From positions 1-6,750 of the forward strand of contig JAQGIJ010000412.1 of assembly GCA_028291285.1 (NCBI GenBank): DNA of 6,750 nt, given 5' to 3'. Positions 6,421 to 6,750 of the stretch are shown here, in pieces. Both the position numbers and the translations under genes were made by a program. Source of the stretch: Phenylobacterium sp. Lineage in GTDB: Bacteria > Pseudomonadota > Alphaproteobacteria > Caulobacterales > Caulobacteraceae. The number at the start of each line of letters is the position of its first letter. Within the stretch, counting starts at the first letter, position 1. The notes under the pieces were generated by a model. The model saw only the letters and a list, made by a program, of their open reading frames with translations, made no database searches and was not told where the DNA came from.

Positions 6421-6476
6421 CTCCCTTCTCCCCTTGCGGGAGAAGGTGCCCCGCGTGAGCGGGGCGGATGAGGGGT
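6421..6476. repeat. Double-hairpin dispersed intergenic repeat
   Basis: Two perfect hairpins in tandem. Stem 1 is CCTTCTCCC (6424-6432) with GGGAGAAGG (6438-6446) and a 5-base loop. Stem 2 is GCCCCGC (6448-6454) with GCGGGGC (6459-6465) and loop GTGA. The tail GGATGAGGGGT (6466-6476) completes a sequence I recognise as a common dispersed intergenic repeat in alphaproteobacteria, including Caulobacter relatives and rhizobia. There is no T run, so intrinsic termination is unlikely, although transcript-end stabilisation is possible. A third small hairpin, CGAAG-ATCG-CTTCG (6477-6490), follows directly. Confidence 0.75.
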
Positions 6477-6508
6477 CGAAGATCGCTTCGCTTAAGCCAT
6501 GCTGAGCC

Positions 6509-6750
6509 ATGGCCCGCGAGGCGAGCACCAACCAGGCGAGGACGCTGCGCCGGAAAGCATCGTCGGCGGAGCGCTACTTATGGCGCCTACTTCGGGCTCG
6601 CCAGCTCGAAGACCTCAAGTTTCGCCGCCAGTTCCCGATCGGACCTTCCGTGGCGGACTTCGTCTGCCTGCGCCACCGGCTTATCGTCGAGGCGGACGGC
6701 CCGTTCCTCGATCCCTAACGCGATGCGGTCCGTGACGCCTGGCTCTCGCC
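6509..6750 (+). pseudogene. DUF559 endonuclease-domain gene, interrupted by a stop
   Basis: Encodes the first part of a DUF559 protein (Vsr/PD-(D/E)XK-like nuclease fold; role unknown, normal length about 110-130 residues). Seen: LRRKASSAERYLWRLLRARQ at 13-32, LKFRRQFPIGPSVADFVCL at 36-54 and LIVEADGPFLDP at 58-69, the standard block order. A TAA at 6716-6718 ends the frame at 69 residues. Directly beyond it the same frame reads RDAVRDAWLS to the window edge, which is what the family has after DGPFxDP plus one residue. One C-to-T change (CAA) or G-to-T change (GAA) would explain the stop. The usual His in DGxxH is Leu here, so a second key site is altered. The ATG at 6509 lacks a clear ribosome site. 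It could be a real pseudogene, a natural short form or a sequencing error; the gene continues past the window. Confidence 0.65.

Noticed and set aside
6421..6490. Possible short CRISPR-like or attachment site
   Set aside because: A single set of inverted repeats with no spaced direct repeats and no integrase or tRNA gene nearby; a dispersed intergenic repeat fits better.
6247..6531. 94-residue minus-strand ORF across the small peptide and the repeat
   Set aside because: It runs through both hairpins and has no recognisable domain; the plus-strand peptide ORF has a better ribosome site.

Overview
The window is high-GC (roughly 70%) DNA with dense genes, GTG starts and alphaproteobacterial protein types. 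The gene content and style suggest a Caulobacterales member (Caulobacter or Phenylobacterium-like). That is my inference from family resemblance; no rRNA or other marker is present to prove it.

Left part, minus strand (1-2318): three genes run leftward. The first is an MFS_3-type efflux transporter (2318 to 1065), then a YbhB/YbcL (PEBP) family protein (966 to 391), then the N-terminal 71 residues of an aldo/keto reductase that leaves the window at base 1. Gaps of 98 and 176 bases separate them, so they need not be one operon. A 16-bp tandem repeat sits on the transporter's stop codon. Between the transporter and the next gene is a 211-bp divergent intergenic region (2319-2529) holding two perfect palindromes, one of which looks like a possible operator.

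Middle, plus strand (2530-6224): a YhbS-like GNAT acetyltransferase stands alone. It is followed by a tight four-gene cluster: DUF1285 protein, NUDIX CoA pyrophosphatase, CCA-adding tRNA nucleotidyltransferase (cca), and a class I glutamine amidotransferase. All three junctions in the cluster are the same 4-base GTGA start/stop overlap, which argues for one mRNA with translational coupling. A -35/-10 pair placed so that transcription would begin at the ATG suggests the cluster begins with a leaderless message.

Right end (6225-6750): a 43-codon ORF with a good ribosome site encodes a probable small secreted peptide. After it comes a double-hairpin intergenic repeat of a type I recognise as dispersed in alphaproteobacterial genomes. 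Immediately beyond is a DUF559 (Vsr-like nuclease fold) gene. It is broken by an in-frame TAA, after which family-like sequence continues in the same frame to the window edge. The repeat next to a DUF559 gene is the most unusual arrangement here and the best candidate for an undescribed relationship; the rest is mostly ordinary housekeeping sequence.
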